Below are positions 1-8,320 of a stretch of DNA of 32,060 nt, piece after piece. The DNA is from Bradyrhizobium manausense. Lineage in GTDB: Bacteria; Pseudomonadota; Alphaproteobacteria; Rhizobiales; Xanthobacteraceae. Numbering within the stretch: the first letter of the stretch is position 1; every line of letters begins with the position of its first letter. The notes below the pieces were generated by a model. That model had not been told where the DNA came from. It worked only from the letters and a program-made list of their open reading frames with translations, and made no database searches. The position numbers and the translations under genes were made by a program. The stretch spans positions 90,840 to 122,899 of the forward strand of contig NZ_LJYG01000090.1 in NCBI RefSeq assembly GCF_001440035.1, given 5' to 3'.

Positions 1-1265
1 CCGCCACGCTCAGCCTCGATTGGACCCGGGCCCAGGCGCAAGCCGAGACTCTGCGCATCGGCCTGATCTACGATCTCACCGGACCATTCGCCGCGGGCGG
101 CTCGGTCGCCTCCTCGGTCGGCGCGCAGATCGCGATCGATCTCGTCAACGAGAAGGGCGGCATTGGCGGCAAGACCAAGATTGTTCCGGTCGCCGCGGAT
201 TCCCAGAGCAAGCCCGACGTGGCGATCAACGAGGCCGAGCGCCTGATCAGCCAGGAGAAGATCGACATCCTCAACGGCGTCTATGCCAGCGCGCATGCCG
301 TGCCGCTCGCAGCCAAGGTCGAACAGCAGAAGAAGATCCTCTGGATCACGACCGCGGTGTCGACCGCCGTGTTCAAGGACAAGAACCTGCAATATGTGTT
401 TCGCGCGCAGATCCATTCGGATCAATACGGCCAGGCGTTTGCCGGCTTCCTCGCCGAACACGCCAAGGGCAAGCTCGGCATAGAGCCCAAGGACGTCAAG
501 GTCGCGCTGATCCATGAGGACGGTCCCTATGGCGTCGGCGTCGCCGCCGCTGACGAAGCCTATGCCAAGGAGGCCGGCATCCAGGTGGTGCTGCGCGAAG
601 GCTATTCGGCCTCGGCACCCGATCTCTCGGTGCTCGTGACCAAGCTGAAGCGCGCCAAGGTCGATGTGATCTCGCATGCCGGCTATAACCCCGACATCAC
701 CCTGTTCCTGCGCCAGGCGCGCGAGAGCGGACTTCGGTTCAAGATGCTGTTCGGCGCCGGCGCCGGCTACAGCCAGCTCGACAAGCTGCGCGCAACCTTC
801 GGCGCCGACATCGACAATTTCTGCAACATCGATCCGGTGCCAGCGCAGCTGCTCGATCCGTCGAAGCTGGCGCCTGGCATGGGCGAGCTGATCAAGACCA
901 TGGTCACGCGCTACCAGGCCAAGACCAATGCCACTGATGTGCCGCCGCACTGCTCGATGGGTTTTAATCAGACCTGGGTTTTGCTCAACAACGTGCTGCC
1001 GGTGGCGAAAGAGAAATACGGCAGCTTCGAGCCGGAAGCCATTCGCAAAGCCGCGCTCGACGTCGACATCCCGCCCGGCGGCACCATCCAAGGCTACGGC
1101 GTGAAGTTCTTCCCGCCGGGCACGCCGTTGTCCGGCCAGAACGAACGCTCCACGCCGGTGGTGATGCAGAACGCCGGCGAGCACATTTCCGTGGTGTGGC
1201 CGACCAACATCAGGACACAAGACCCGGTGTTTCCGCTGCCGAAGGGATCGACCTACGGGGCGTGA
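1..1265 (+). CDS. ABC transporter substrate-binding protein (branched-chain amino acid/amide type), 5' end missing
   Basis: Periplasmic type I solute-binding protein of the hydrophobic amino acid/amide uptake (HAAT, LivJ/K-like) family, which delivers its ligand to an inner-membrane ABC permease. The frame is open from base 3, giving about 420 codons up to the TGA at 1263-1265. The first visible residues end in an Ala-rich stretch (AQAQA) followed by ETLRIGLIYDLTGPFA, the usual junction between a signal peptide and the first strand of the mature protein, so only about 15-25 residues should be missing. The I-G-L-x-Y-D-L-T-G-P-F opening, the early N-E-x-G-G-I-G-G segment and the overall length fit the family. 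The ligand cannot be read from sequence: this fold binds branched-chain amino acids, amides, urea or aromatic acids. Its permease and ATPase genes are not in the window and may lie upstream. Family call firm, substrate unknown. Confidence 0.88.
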   Translation, partial: ATLSLDWTRAQAQAETLRIGLIYDLTGPFAAGGSVASSVGAQIAIDLVNEKGGIGGKTKIVPVAADSQSKPDVAINEAERLISQEKIDILNGVYASAHAVPLAAKVEQQKKILWITTAVSTAVFKDKNLQYVFRAQIHSDQYGQAFAGFLAEHAKGKLGIEPKDVKVALIHEDGPYGVGVAAADEAYAKEAGIQVVLREGYSASAPDLSVLVTKLKRAKVDVISHAGYNPDITLFLRQARESGLRFKMLFGAGAGYSQLDKLRATFGADIDNFCNIDPVPAQLLDPSKLAPGMGELIKTMVTRYQAKTNATDVPPHCSMGFNQTWVLLNNVLPVAKEKYGSFEPEAIRKAALDVDIPPGGTIQGYGVKFFPPGTPLSGQNERSTPVVMQNAGEHISVVWPTNIRTQDPVFPLPKGSTYGA

Positions 1266-1744
1266 AAGAGGCGACTTGCCCTCCGCGGATCTATCGCAGA
1301 TGGATGCACGATGCGACGGCATCGGCACTGGGCTCCCTCTCCCGCTTGGCAAGCGGGAGAGGCGGAGCAAGCCCGCGGGTCGTCGTCTATTCCAATGGTG
1401 ATTGCCCTGCCCGGAGGGGGAAGAAAGCGGCGTCGACAACACGTCGGCGCCGACCGCGTGCAAGCAGGAACACTTACACCCACCGATCATTGTTTGCGCG
1501 CTATGGTTGGATTTTGGGCCGCCCGGCAACTCGCGCTGGTTGTGAGACGAAGTCTCCTTGAAACAAAAGCCTTCTAGAGTGTGAACTGGGTGACTGGCGG
1601 CGCTCGATTTTCGTACGTACAAACGGGACAGCCAACGGCATTTCAGCTCGGGTTGGCCTCTCAGGCAACCGGCTCGCATTTTCGCAGAAGCCGTGCAGCG
1701 GGATCAGATATTTCAGAGCTTGAATTGCAGCGATGGGGGTGACA
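1266..1744. other. Intergenic region without a convincing gene
   Basis: This stretch separates the solute-binding protein from a microprotein gene. The open frames in it are Arg/Cys/Pro-rich and have no plausible ribosome binding site, so none is called. It holds the hairpin repeat at 1336-1362 and a short GTACGTAC palindrome ending at 1620. A GGAAC at 1466-1470 is not followed by GTT at a sigma-EcfG spacing. Confidence 0.5.
1336..1362. repeat. Intergenic hairpin repeat
   Basis: A perfect 12-bp inverted repeat (CCTCTCCCGCTT / AAGCGGGAGAGG) with a 3-base GGC loop lies 70 bases after the solute-binding protein stop. Similar CTCTCCCGC...GCGGGAGAG elements are common between genes in Bradyrhizobium and Rhodopseudomonas. 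It could end transcription of the upstream gene, but no T-run follows it. Confidence 0.6.
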
Positions 1745-1924
1745 ATGCCCGCCCTATTCGAATTGCTCTACAAGGAATTCTGCCGTGCCCGCCTTGCCGA
1801 GATGCGCAAGCAGCTTCTGCTCACCCGCAAGCATCCAGCGCAGTTTCTCCCGGATGACGCTCCTTCCGACCCTGATGGGATGGACGAGCAACACGACGCC
1901 GAATTGAAGCGCTCGAGGGAATAG
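1745..1924 (+). CDS. Small hypothetical protein (59 aa)
   Basis: No function recognised. The peptide is charged and probably helical, beginning MPALFELLYKEFCRARLAEM, with many Lys/Arg in the first half and an acidic tail (DDAPSDPDGMDEQHDAELK). The ATG at 1745 is preferred over the in-frame ATG at 1733 because GGGGGTGAC just before 1745 can serve as ribosome binding site, whereas nothing suitable precedes 1733. No signal peptide or membrane segment is visible. It stands alone and converges with the oxidoreductase gene 14 bp downstream. The amphipathic, non-random composition suggests a real gene, but there is no named domain. Confidence 0.55.
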   Translation: MPALFELLYKEFCRARLAEMRKQLLLTRKHPAQFLPDDAPSDPDGMDEQHDAELKRSRE

Positions 1925-1938
1925 TCGCTTGGCGACAG

Positions 1939-3108
1939 CTACAGCACCACCCGCCGCCCCTCCTCCGCGGCCCAATAGCCGGCATAGTTGACCTTGATCG
2001 TCTCGTAGGCCAGCGCCAGGTCCGACAAAGGCTGTCGTCCCGTGGCGGCGCATTCCATGAAATCCTGGATCTCCTGGAGATAGCCTCGCGTCCATTCCTC
2101 CTCAATGCACACATATTGCCAGCCGGTTTTGCGGTCGACTTTCTCGGTGATGTAGACGCTCGCGAGCTTCTCCTCGGAGGTCTGGTAGCTCATCAGATGA
2201 TTGTTCGGCGTGATGTTGGCGAACAGCGATCCGCCCGACGTGTAGGTCTCGATCAAATTGCGCACGCCGCCCATGATCATGTCACCGGAGAATATCGTGG
2301 CCTTGGTGCCGTCGGAGAAGGTCGCGGTCAGCGTGCCCCAATCCTCGACGTCGACGGGCTTGGCCTTGATGTAGGTGCGTTCGTCCGGCCTGAGGACGGC
2401 GGTGACATTGCCGATATCGCCGGTGACGCTGACGACATGGATTTTCTCCGCTCGGGTGCGCGCTTCGACCTGCTTGAGATAGAGCACCGCCGAGAGCGGA
2501 TGGCAGCCCATCCGGATCAGCGAGCCGCCGCCGGTCATCGCCCATTGTGCGGCATGCGCGGCGTGCGAGCCGGAATGGCTCTCCTCGCCCTTCATGAACA
2601 GGATCTTGTCTTTGGTGGCCTTGAGGATCTCGGCGGTCTTGGTCACTGCAGGCGCGTAGATCCAATCCTCGGCATACATGAAGAGTTTTCCGGTGCGCTC
2701 GATCGCGGCGCGGGTGGCGTCCATCTCCTCGATCAGGCGCTCATACATCAGGGCCTTTGGCACGTGCCTGCCGATCGGCTGCTGGTCGCCATCGCGGCCG
2801 AAATAGCCGGCAAACGGCTTTTCGCAGATGACGTGCTTGCCGGCCTGCATGCTGGCGACGATCATCTCGGCATGGAGACTGGGCGGCGTGCAGATGTCGA
2901 TCACATCGAGCTCGCGGTCCGCGATCAGCTCCGCAAAGCTGCGATAGACGCGCGGGATGTTGTGGCGGCCCGCGAATGCGACGACATGATCGCCGCGCGC
3001 GGCGACCGCGGCCACCTCGACATCCACGCCATAGACGCGCCGGAATGCATACATATGCAGCTCCGACACGAAGCCGCAGCCGACGAGTCCCACCCTGATG
3101 CGAGCCAT
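1939..3108 (-). CDS. Gfo/Idh/MocA family NAD(P)-dependent oxidoreductase
   Basis: A 389-residue cytosolic dehydrogenase of the Gfo/Idh/MocA family, whose members oxidise or reduce sugars, inositols and related polyols with NAD(P). Residues 1-120 form the Rossmann domain: VGLVGCGFVS at about 6-15 is the dinucleotide-binding loop, and CEKPFAG at 95-101 carries the family's EKP motif with its conserved lysine. The remainder is the alpha/beta C-terminal substrate domain. Length is typical. Translation starts at the ATG at 3108, matching the usual ARIRVGLVGCG beginning. The gene lies 44 bp downstream of the short rlpA-like gene on the same strand and may be co-transcribed with it, although no functional link is evident. 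The substrate cannot be assigned. Confidence 0.9.
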   Translation of the reverse strand: MARIRVGLVGCGFVSELHMYAFRRVYGVDVEVAAVAARGDHVVAFAGRHNIPRVYRSFAELIADRELDVIDICTPPSLHAEMIVASMQAGKHVICEKPFAGYFGRDGDQQPIGRHVPKALMYERLIEEMDATRAAIERTGKLFMYAEDWIYAPAVTKTAEILKATKDKILFMKGEESHSGSHAAHAAQWAMTGGGSLIRMGCHPLSAVLYLKQVEARTRAEKIHVVSVTGDIGNVTAVLRPDERTYIKAKPVDVEDWGTLTATFSDGTKATIFSGDMIMGGVRNLIETYTSGGSLFANITPNNHLMSYQTSEEKLASVYITEKVDRKTGWQYVCIEEEWTRGYLQEIQDFMECAATGRQPLSDLALAYETIKVNYAGYWAAEEGRRVVL

Positions 3109-3152
3109 AACGCCCCCCTTGCCTCGGGCGGCACTATAGCGCGAAGGCAGAG

Positions 3153-3467
3153 CTATTCCACCGAGACCCGCACCACGCCTGCACTCATCATGCCGAGCGC
3201 ACGGGCGGCGGGCACCGAGAGATCGACGATACGGCCGCGGATGAAAGGGCCGCGATCATTGACGCGGCACTGAATCGTCCGTCCGCTATAGGACACTTTC
3301 AGCACGCTGCCGAACGGACGCGTTCGGTGCGCGCAAGTCAGCTCGCCGCTCCTCGCGGCTTTTCCGTATCCATAGTATGAGGCAAGTCCGCTTTCGGCGT
3401 GGGCGACAGAAAATGCAGAAAGCGAGAAAATCGTCAGGCAATACAATAACGTCGGCTGCGCTCGCAC
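3153..3467 (-). CDS. Short RlpA-like (double-psi beta-barrel) secreted protein
   Basis: RlpA-family proteins are envelope septal-ring proteins, and some are lytic transglycosylases that cut peptidoglycan strands lacking stem peptides. From the GTG at 3467 the product is 104 residues: a signal peptide (residues 1-24, ending SVAHA) and a double-psi beta-barrel with GLASYYGYGKAARSGE, an AHRTRPFG segment, and CRVNDRGPFIRGRIVDLS carrying the conserved Asp. There is no SPOR domain and no lipobox, unlike the second homologue at 22273-22800. The frame stays open to an ATG at 3569, but the GTG has a GGAG ribosome site 7 bases upstream (3475-3478), leads straight into the signal peptide, and lies downstream of an EcfG-type promoter at 3503-3528 that sits inside the longer frame. 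Whether it is catalytic is uncertain. Confidence 0.82.
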   Translation of the reverse strand: MRAQPTLLYCLTIFSLSAFSVAHAESGLASYYGYGKAARSGELTCAHRTRPFGSVLKVSYSGRTIQCRVNDRGPFIRGRIVDLSVPAARALGMMSAGVVRVSVE

Positions 3468-3502
3468 GGCACCGCTCCACGGTTGGCCCTGCCCGGCGCT
3501 GC

Positions 3503-3528
3503 AACGTTGTCCGGTTCCAGATGGTTCC
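3503..3528 (-). promoter_or_regulatory. Candidate sigma-EcfG (general stress) promoter for the rlpA-like gene
   Basis: On the minus strand GGAAC (3528-3524) is followed after exactly 17 bases by CGTT (3506-3503). GGAAC-N16/17-CGTT is the established consensus of the alphaproteobacterial general-stress sigma factor EcfG. Transcription would begin near 3495, about 28 bases before the GTG start at 3467. Confidence 0.6.
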
Positions 3529-3535
3529 GGGAACT

Positions 3536-3556
3536 CCGCCGGGCCATGCCCGGCGG
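3536..3556 (-). terminator. Hairpin downstream of the CmcJ-like gene
   Basis: CCGCCGGGC and GCCCGGCGG form a perfect 9-bp stem with a 3-base loop, beginning 16 bases past the CmcJ-like stop at 3572. No T-run follows on the minus strand, so it may be a weak or factor-dependent terminator. It also insulates the EcfG-type promoter just beyond. Confidence 0.45.
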
Positions 3557-3571
3557 GTCCATCACACATTG

Positions 3572-4417
3572 TTACTGTTTGTGAAAGACGAGGGTGCGCA
3601 CCTCGATGCTTTCGCGCGGCGAAGCATCCGGTGGCGTGGTCGGATCGACGAAGGCGGTGTGCGGCGCGAAGCGGGTACGGTCGTCAGTTGCGGAATCATA
3701 GCATTTGAGCAGCAGCGCCTCGTCCGGTGTCATCTCGGGAAAATAGAACCAGCGATGATCAGGATTGTATTTCACCGAATAGGTTTCACCGCGCCGATTG
3801 GGATAGATCAGGTCCGAAGCGACGAGATCTTCTGAAGCCACCGTCGTGCCATCGGCCATGGCGAGCGGTGAATCGCGCAAGGGACCGCGGATCGGCCGCC
3901 ACAGATTGATCACCTGCACGCGACCCTTGAGCAGCTCCTCCGCCTCGTCAGGCAGATGCTCGCGCACGCGATTGGCGCCGGAGACGACGGTCTGGTCGAC
4001 ATGTACGCGCGTCGCAGGCTGGCGTGGCCCGCCGTCGCGAATGTCGGGAGCACCTTCGACGCGCTTGCGGACGGTATGGTCGAAGATGAAGACACGGTCG
4101 GCCTTCAATGTCGCGCGCAGGAAAGCCTCGACGGCAGGATAATAGACGCTGCGGATTTCCTCGTCGTTGTAAAAATCCTTCACTCGATGCGGATGGCGCA
4201 CCAGCGCAAAGCCTTCGCGATCGAGCGAGAAATTTTCTGCGATCAGCCGCGCATCGAAGACCGGCACCAGATGCGGCTCCGGCAGCGAGGTGCTCTTCGG
4301 CTCCCCCGGAGGTGGATCGAAAGCATAGGTGCGCGGCTTGCCTGACACAGGCGCGAGGTAATTGAGTTCAGCGGTGACGAAGGGAAGCGATTCGATTTTT
4401 GTTTCTTGCAGGCCCAT
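3572..4417 (-). CDS. CmcJ/AsaB-type oxidoreductase (281 aa)
   Basis: Resembles the CmcJ/NvfI/AsaB group, which includes cephamycin-cluster CmcJ and fungal AsaB/GA4-desaturase-like proteins and is related to non-haem iron, 2-oxoglutarate-type oxygenases. Seen in sequence: HVDQT (His139, Asp141), then NLWRPIRGPLRDSPLAMAD (171-189), then the PHTAF segment with His253, a plausible HxD...H metal triad, and a late Arg274. The frame extends upstream to 4711, but the ATG at 4417 is chosen because a GGGAG ribosome site lies 7 bases upstream and the preceding residues (98 codons) look non-coding. No secondary-metabolite cluster surrounds it, so the substrate is unknown. Family membership is from remembered motif patterns. 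Confidence 0.72.
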   Translation of the reverse strand: MGLQETKIESLPFVTAELNYLAPVSGKPRTYAFDPPPGEPKSTSLPEPHLVPVFDARLIAENFSLDREGFALVRHPHRVKDFYNDEEIRSVYYPAVEAFLRATLKADRVFIFDHTVRKRVEGAPDIRDGGPRQPATRVHVDQTVVSGANRVREHLPDEAEELLKGRVQVINLWRPIRGPLRDSPLAMADGTTVASEDLVASDLIYPNRRGETYSVKYNPDHRWFYFPEMTPDEALLLKCYDSATDDRTRFAPHTAFVDPTTPPDASPRESIEVRTLVFHKQ

Positions 4418-4752
4418 GGCCGGTCTCCCGATGTGGTCGTCTGGATGATTTTTGACGACGTGGAGCCCGAGGCAAGGGAGGCTGCGCGAATAGCAATGCG
4501 GATGTCGTTGCCGGTGTGAAATGCAGAATGAAAGTGTCGAGGAAGCCGATTGAGTTGGAATAGGCTGCGTGGACTTCACAAGCTCGAGAGCTTCGTGAGG
4601 CCTCGTCCCGGGACGCGGCGCATCACCATAGGCGCGTTTCCGCGCATCTTCGACGCACGATGTGTGCGCTGCTGAGCCGGGGCCAATCTCGAGCGAGACG
4701 CGGTGTTGCAATCATGCGGACGAGCGATCGACGATCTCGTCCGCCTGCGCGC
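4418..4752. other. Intergenic region between two minus-strand genes
   Basis: This holds the presumed promoter of the CmcJ-like gene and the 3' flank of the Tyr-rich protein gene. Two small symmetries are visible: AAGCTC/GAGCTT arms at 4580-4593 and the palindrome CGTCCCGGGACG at 4604-4615. Neither has a T-run. No gene or clear promoter was recognised. Confidence 0.4.
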
Positions 4753-5178
4753 TCACCAATAGCGGCGGTAGTAGTGACGGTAGTACGGCCGGTAGTAGCC
4801 GTAGCGATAGCCGTAATACGGACGGTAGGGGCGGTAGTAGCGAGGATAGGCCGGCCCGTAGCCGTAGCCATAATAGGCCGGCGCATAGCCATAGCCGTAA
4901 GCCGGATAGCCGTAGCCGTAGCCGTAATACGGTCCCCCGCCATAATAGCCGTAGGGCGCGCCGGCGATGGCGCTGCCGATGAGCGCACCTGCCGCAAAGC
5001 CGCCGAGGCCCCAGCCCCAGCCGCCACCACGCCAATGAACCTGGGTGACATCATCGCCGGCCGCGGCCTTCATGGTCGCGACATTGGTCGGCATCGGCGC
5101 CGCTGATGCCTGCCCGATTTGGCCGGCCATGACGCCTGCTGTCAACGAGCAGGCGATTGCCATCTTCCAGATACTCAT
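4753..5178 (-). CDS. Secreted Tyr/Gly-rich low-complexity protein (141 aa)
   Basis: Exported protein of unknown function. Residues 1-26 form a Sec signal peptide (ending GQASA). A Gly/Trp-rich, glycine-zipper-like hydrophobic stretch at about 50-73 (WRGGGWGWGLGGFAAGALIG) follows, and residues 76-141 are a low-complexity tail in which 30 of 66 residues are Tyr, moving from Gly-Tyr repeats to Arg-Tyr-Tyr near the end. The ATG at 5178 has an AGGGAG ribosome site and starts the signal peptide. The open frame runs far upstream across the opposite strand of glgC, but that extension is a shadow. Similar Gly/Tyr-rich envelope proteins occur widely in Rhizobiales without known role; a surface or outer-membrane-associated structural role is only a guess. 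Confidence 0.82.
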   Translation of the reverse strand: MSIWKMAIACSLTAGVMAGQIGQASAAPMPTNVATMKAAAGDDVTQVHWRGGGWGWGLGGFAAGALIGSAIAGAPYGYYGGGPYYGYGYGYPAYGYGYAPAYYGYGYGPAYPRYYRPYRPYYGYRYGYYRPYYRHYYRRYW

Positions 5179-5505
5179 CGTCTTACTCCCTGTCTGACGT
5201 TTCGTTTGAAACAGCATCGCATGCCATGATCTTGCATCCTTGCGCGAAGTCAAAGCCTCGAATTTGCGTGCAGCGCACAAGACGGCTCGGCATGCCTGAT
5301 TTATGACCGCCGGGCGAGGGCGCCGAAGGGCTGCCGCCGCGGCCAAAGCGTTAAGCTTCCCGTGCGTTCGCAACCAACAAGCATCTTCACGATTACCTAT
5401 TCGTACCGTTACTATCGGTTCCAATGATGCGCGGCCGCAAGGTACTTCGCGAAGCCTTCGGTTTACGCCAGAATTTGGCCAGCGCCAGATGAGTGGGAGG
5501 AAGAC
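5179..5505. other. Divergent intergenic region upstream of the Tyr-rich gene and glgC
   Basis: This region must contain promoters for the minus-strand Tyr-rich gene and for the plus-strand glgCA operon. No strong consensus promoter was recognised. GGTTCC at 5415-5420 gives a GGAAC on the minus strand but lacks a CGTT at the right spacing. No small coding frame stands out. Confidence 0.4.
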
Positions 5506-6768
5506 ATGAGTGCTGCCGGAAATGAGCCGCTTGCCCGCCAGGCTTTGGCATTTGTCCTGGCGGGCGGCCGCGGCAGCCGGCTGCTGGAATTGACCGACCG
5601 GCGCGCCAAGCCCGCGGTCTATTTCGGCGGCAAATCCCGCATCATCGATTTCGCGCTCTCGAACGCGGTGAACTCCGGCATCCGCCGCATCGCCGTCGCC
5701 ACCCAATACAAGGCGCATAGCCTGATCCGGCATCTCCAGATGGGCTGGAACTTCTTCCGTCCCGAACGCAACGAAAGCTTCGACATCCTGCCCGCGAGCC
5801 AGCGCGTCTCGGAGAGCATGTGGTATGTCGGCACGGCGGATGCCATCTACCAGAACATCGACATCATCGAGTCGCACAATGCCCGCTTTATCGTGGTGCT
5901 GGCCGGCGACCACATCTACAAGATGGACTATGAGGTGATGCTGCGTCAGCACGTCGACAGCGGCGCCGACGTCACGGTCGGCTGCCTCGAAATGCCGCGC
6001 GCAGAATCCTCCGGCTTCGGCATCATGCATGTCGACGAGAACGGCTGGATCCAGCAATTCCTGGAAAAGCCCAAGGATCCCCCGCCGATGCCGGGCAAGC
6101 CCGACGTCTCGCTCGCCAGCATGGGCATCTACGTCTTCGACACGAAATTCCTGTTCGACCAGCTCAAGCGCGACGCCGAGGATACGAGCTCCAGTCACGA
6201 TTTCGGCAAGGATATCATCCCCTATGTCGTCAAGAACGGCCGCGCCATCGCGCATCAATTCTCGACCTCCTGCGTTCGCTCGGGCAGCGACCCCCGCTCC
6301 TATTGGCGGGATGCCGGCACGGTAGATGCCTATTGGGCCGCCAATATCGACTTGACCGACGTGGTGCCGGAGCTCGATCTGTTCGACCGTGCCTGGCCGA
6401 TCTGGTCCTATGCGGAGATCACGCCGCCCGCCAAGTTCGTCCATGACGAGGAGAGCCGGCGCGGCCAGGCGGTGAGCTCGCTGGTCTCGGGTGGCTGCAT
6501 CATTTCCGGCGCCTCGCTGCGTCGCTCGCTGCTGTTCACCGGCGTGCGCATCAACTCCTATGCCAATGTCGAGAACGCCGTGATCATGCCTTACGTGCAT
6601 GTCGGGCGCGGCGCGCGTTTGAAAAATGTCGTGATTGACCGCGGCGTCGAGATCCCCGAAGGCCTCGTGGTCGGCGAGGATCCCGAGTTCGACGCCAAGC
6701 GCTTCCGCACCACCGAGCAGGGCATCTCGCTGATCACCCAGCCGATGATCGACAGGCTCAATACATGA
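5506..6768 (+). CDS. glgC: Glucose-1-phosphate adenylyltransferase (ADP-glucose pyrophosphorylase)
   Basis: Catalyses ATP + glucose-1-phosphate to ADP-glucose + PPi, the committed and allosterically controlled step of bacterial glycogen synthesis in the cytosol. The 420-residue product has the N-terminal nucleotidyltransferase domain with LAGGRGSRL (18-26), [15 protein letters not shown] (35-49), GTADA (109-113), AGDH (133-136) and EKPK (187-190), and a C-terminal left-handed beta-helix beginning near 300, where spaced hexapeptide-like repeats ([17 protein letters not shown]) are visible. Length is typical of GlgC. The ATG at 5506 lies 7 bases after a GGAGG ribosome site (GGGAGGAAGAC). It overlaps glgA by four bases (ATGA at 6765-6768), indicating translational coupling. 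Confidence 0.97.
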   Translation: MSAAGNEPLARQALAFVLAGGRGSRLLELTDRRAKPAVYFGGKSRIIDFALSNAVNSGIRRIAVATQYKAHSLIRHLQMGWNFFRPERNESFDILPASQRVSESMWYVGTADAIYQNIDIIESHNARFIVVLAGDHIYKMDYEVMLRQHVDSGADVTVGCLEMPRAESSGFGIMHVDENGWIQQFLEKPKDPPPMPGKPDVSLASMGIYVFDTKFLFDQLKRDAEDTSSSHDFGKDIIPYVVKNGRAIAHQFSTSCVRSGSDPRSYWRDAGTVDAYWAANIDLTDVVPELDLFDRAWPIWSYAEITPPAKFVHDEESRRGQAVSSLVSGGCIISGASLRRSLLFTGVRINSYANVENAVIMPYVHVGRGARLKNVVIDRGVEIPEGLVVGEDPEFDAKRFRTTEQGISLITQPMIDRLNT

Positions 6769-8216
6769 CGCCTGTTCGCGTCCTGGCGGTTGCTTCCGAA
6801 GTCTATCCCATCGTCAAGACCGGCGGCCTCGCCGATGTCGCCGGCGCACTGCCGCTTGCGCTGAAAGCGCATGGCGTCGAGATGCGCACCTTGATGCCGG
6901 GCTATCCTGAGGTGATGCGGCGGCTCGCGGGCGCGGATGAGATCCGGCTTTGGCCGGATTATTTCGGCGGGCCGGGACGCCTGCTTGCCGGTTCGCACGA
7001 CGGGCTCGACCTGTTCGTGCTCGACGTGCCACATCTCTATGCGCGGCCGGGCAACCCCTACGTCACCGCCGAGGGTGTCGACTGGCCGGACAATGGTGTG
7101 CGCTTCGCGGCACTGGCGCGCGTCGCGGCCGATATCGGCCGCGGTCTCGTCGCAAGCTTCGTCCCCGATGTGGTCCATGCCCATGACTGGCAGGCCGGGC
7201 TGGCGCCGGCCTATCTGCACTACGATGGCGGGGCGCGGCCCGGCACCGTGATGACGATTCACAACATGGCCTATCAGGGCAAGTTCGACCGCGCGGTGGC
7301 CGGTGCGATCGGCCTGCCCTGGGACGCCTCGCTCGACATCCATGGCCTCGAATATTTCGGCGGCATCAGCTTCCTGAAAGCCGGGCTGCAACTGGCCGAT
7401 CGCATCACCACGGTGTCGCCGACCTACGCACGCGAGATCCAGAGCGACGAAGGCGGCATGGGACTGGGCGGCCTGCTGCGCGAACGCGCCGGCGTGCTCA
7501 GCGGCATCCTCAACGGCATCGACGTCGCCGTGTGGAATCCGCAAACCGATCCGCATATCGCCTATCGTTTCGGTGCGGAGGATCTCACGTTCCGGGCCGC
7601 GAACAAGGCGGTGCTGCAGCAACAGTTCAACCTCGATTCCTCCGACGAGGCGCCGCTGCTCGGCGTCATCAGCCGGCTGTCCTGGCAGAAGGGCCTGGAC
7701 CTGCTGCTCGAGGCGATCCCGACAATCCTGGAGCAGGGCATGCAGCTTGCACTGCTCGGCAGCGGCGACCGCGATCTCCAGGATCGCTATCAGGCCGCAG
7801 CGCGCGCCAATCCCGGCCGGATCGGCGTGATGATCGGCTATGACGAGATCCTCGCCCACCTGATCCAGGCCGGCTCCGACGCGCTGCTCGTGCCCTCGCG
7901 GTTCGAGCCGTGCGGGCTGACCCAGCTCTGCGCGCTGCGCTATGGCGCGGTCCCGATCGTCTCCCGTGTCGGCGGTCTGGAGGACACCATCGTCGACATC
8001 AGCGAGACCGGCCGCGACGCCACAGGCTTCAAGTTCGCTCCGGTGACGGCCGACGCCCTCACCGGCAGCTTGCGGAAAGCCAACGCCGCCTTCCACGACA
8101 AGGCAAGCTGGCGGCGGCTGCAATTGAGCGGCCTTGCCACCGACGTGTCCTGGCGCAACCGCGCCGGCGAGTATGCGGCGCTGTATCGGGGCCTGGTGGC
8201 GTCGCGCAATGCGTAG
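6765..8216 (+). CDS. glgA: Glycogen synthase (ADP-glucose type)
   Basis: Transfers glucose from ADP-glucose to the non-reducing end of growing alpha-1,4-glucan; GT5 family with a GT-B fold. The 483-residue protein carries the ADP-glucose-binding KTGGLADV near the N-terminus (18-25), HAHDW at 138-142, SRLSWQKG at 303-310 at the start of the C-terminal Rossmann-like domain, and RFEPCGLTQ at 379-387 with the conserved Glu381. Length and motif order match bacterial GlgA. Its start codon overlaps the glgC stop, so the two enzymes supplying and using ADP-glucose are made together. Branching enzyme (glgB), phosphorylase (glgP) and debranching genes are not in the window. The inverted-repeat element immediately downstream probably separates it from the convergent dioxygenase gene. 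Confidence 0.97.
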   Translation: MTPVRVLAVASEVYPIVKTGGLADVAGALPLALKAHGVEMRTLMPGYPEVMRRLAGADEIRLWPDYFGGPGRLLAGSHDGLDLFVLDVPHLYARPGNPYVTAEGVDWPDNGVRFAALARVAADIGRGLVASFVPDVVHAHDWQAGLAPAYLHYDGGARPGTVMTIHNMAYQGKFDRAVAGAIGLPWDASLDIHGLEYFGGISFLKAGLQLADRITTVSPTYAREIQSDEGGMGLGGLLRERAGVLSGILNGIDVAVWNPQTDPHIAYRFGAEDLTFRAANKAVLQQQFNLDSSDEAPLLGVISRLSWQKGLDLLLEAIPTILEQGMQLALLGSGDRDLQDRYQAAARANPGRIGVMIGYDEILAHLIQAGSDALLVPSRFEPCGLTQLCALRYGAVPIVSRVGGLEDTIVDISETGRDATGFKFAPVTADALTGSLRKANAAFHDKASWRRLQLSGLATDVSWRNRAGEYAALYRGLVASRNA

Positions 8217-8317
8217 GGCGGATTAGCCCGCGGCTGCGCGTAGCGCAGTCCGCTGGCGTAATCCGCCCCCTTTGCCGCGGCTCAAGGGCGGATTACGCTT
8301 CGCTAATCCGCCCTACG
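8212..8317. repeat. Nested inverted-repeat element between convergent genes
   Basis: Outer arms CGTAGGGCGGATTAGC (8212-8227) and GCTAATCCGCCCTACG (8302-8317) are perfect 16-bp complements, and inner arms GCGTAATCCGCCC and GGGCGGATTACGC form a second hairpin. The GGCGGATTA/TAATCCGCC unit therefore occurs four times in alternating orientation. It fills the gap between glgA and the dioxygenase gene, starts within the glgA stop region, and resembles repeats common in Bradyrhizobium intergenic DNA. It may act as a bidirectional terminator. Confidence 0.75.
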
Positions 8318-8320
8318 TAT

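Noticed and set aside
1336..1362. Hairpin as a CRISPR repeat or attachment site
   Set aside because: Single copy in the window with no spacers, integrase or tRNA; it fits a dispersed intergenic repeat.
1466..1490. GGAAC followed by GTT in the gap before the 59-residue gene
   Set aside because: The spacing to TGTT is 19 bases, too long for the EcfG consensus of 16-17 before CGTT, and the start codon is about 250 bases away.
5179..6600. A minus-strand reading frame continuing from the Tyr-rich gene across glgC, giving 615 codons in total
   Set aside because: It is antisense to the clear glgC coding region and its sequence is Asp/Arg/Gly/His-rich, typical of a high-GC shadow frame. The true gene starts at 5178 with its own ribosome site and signal peptide.
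6591..8123. A 510-codon minus-strand frame opposite glgA
   Set aside because: Antisense to an unmistakable GlgA with all family motifs; no domain and no ribosome site.
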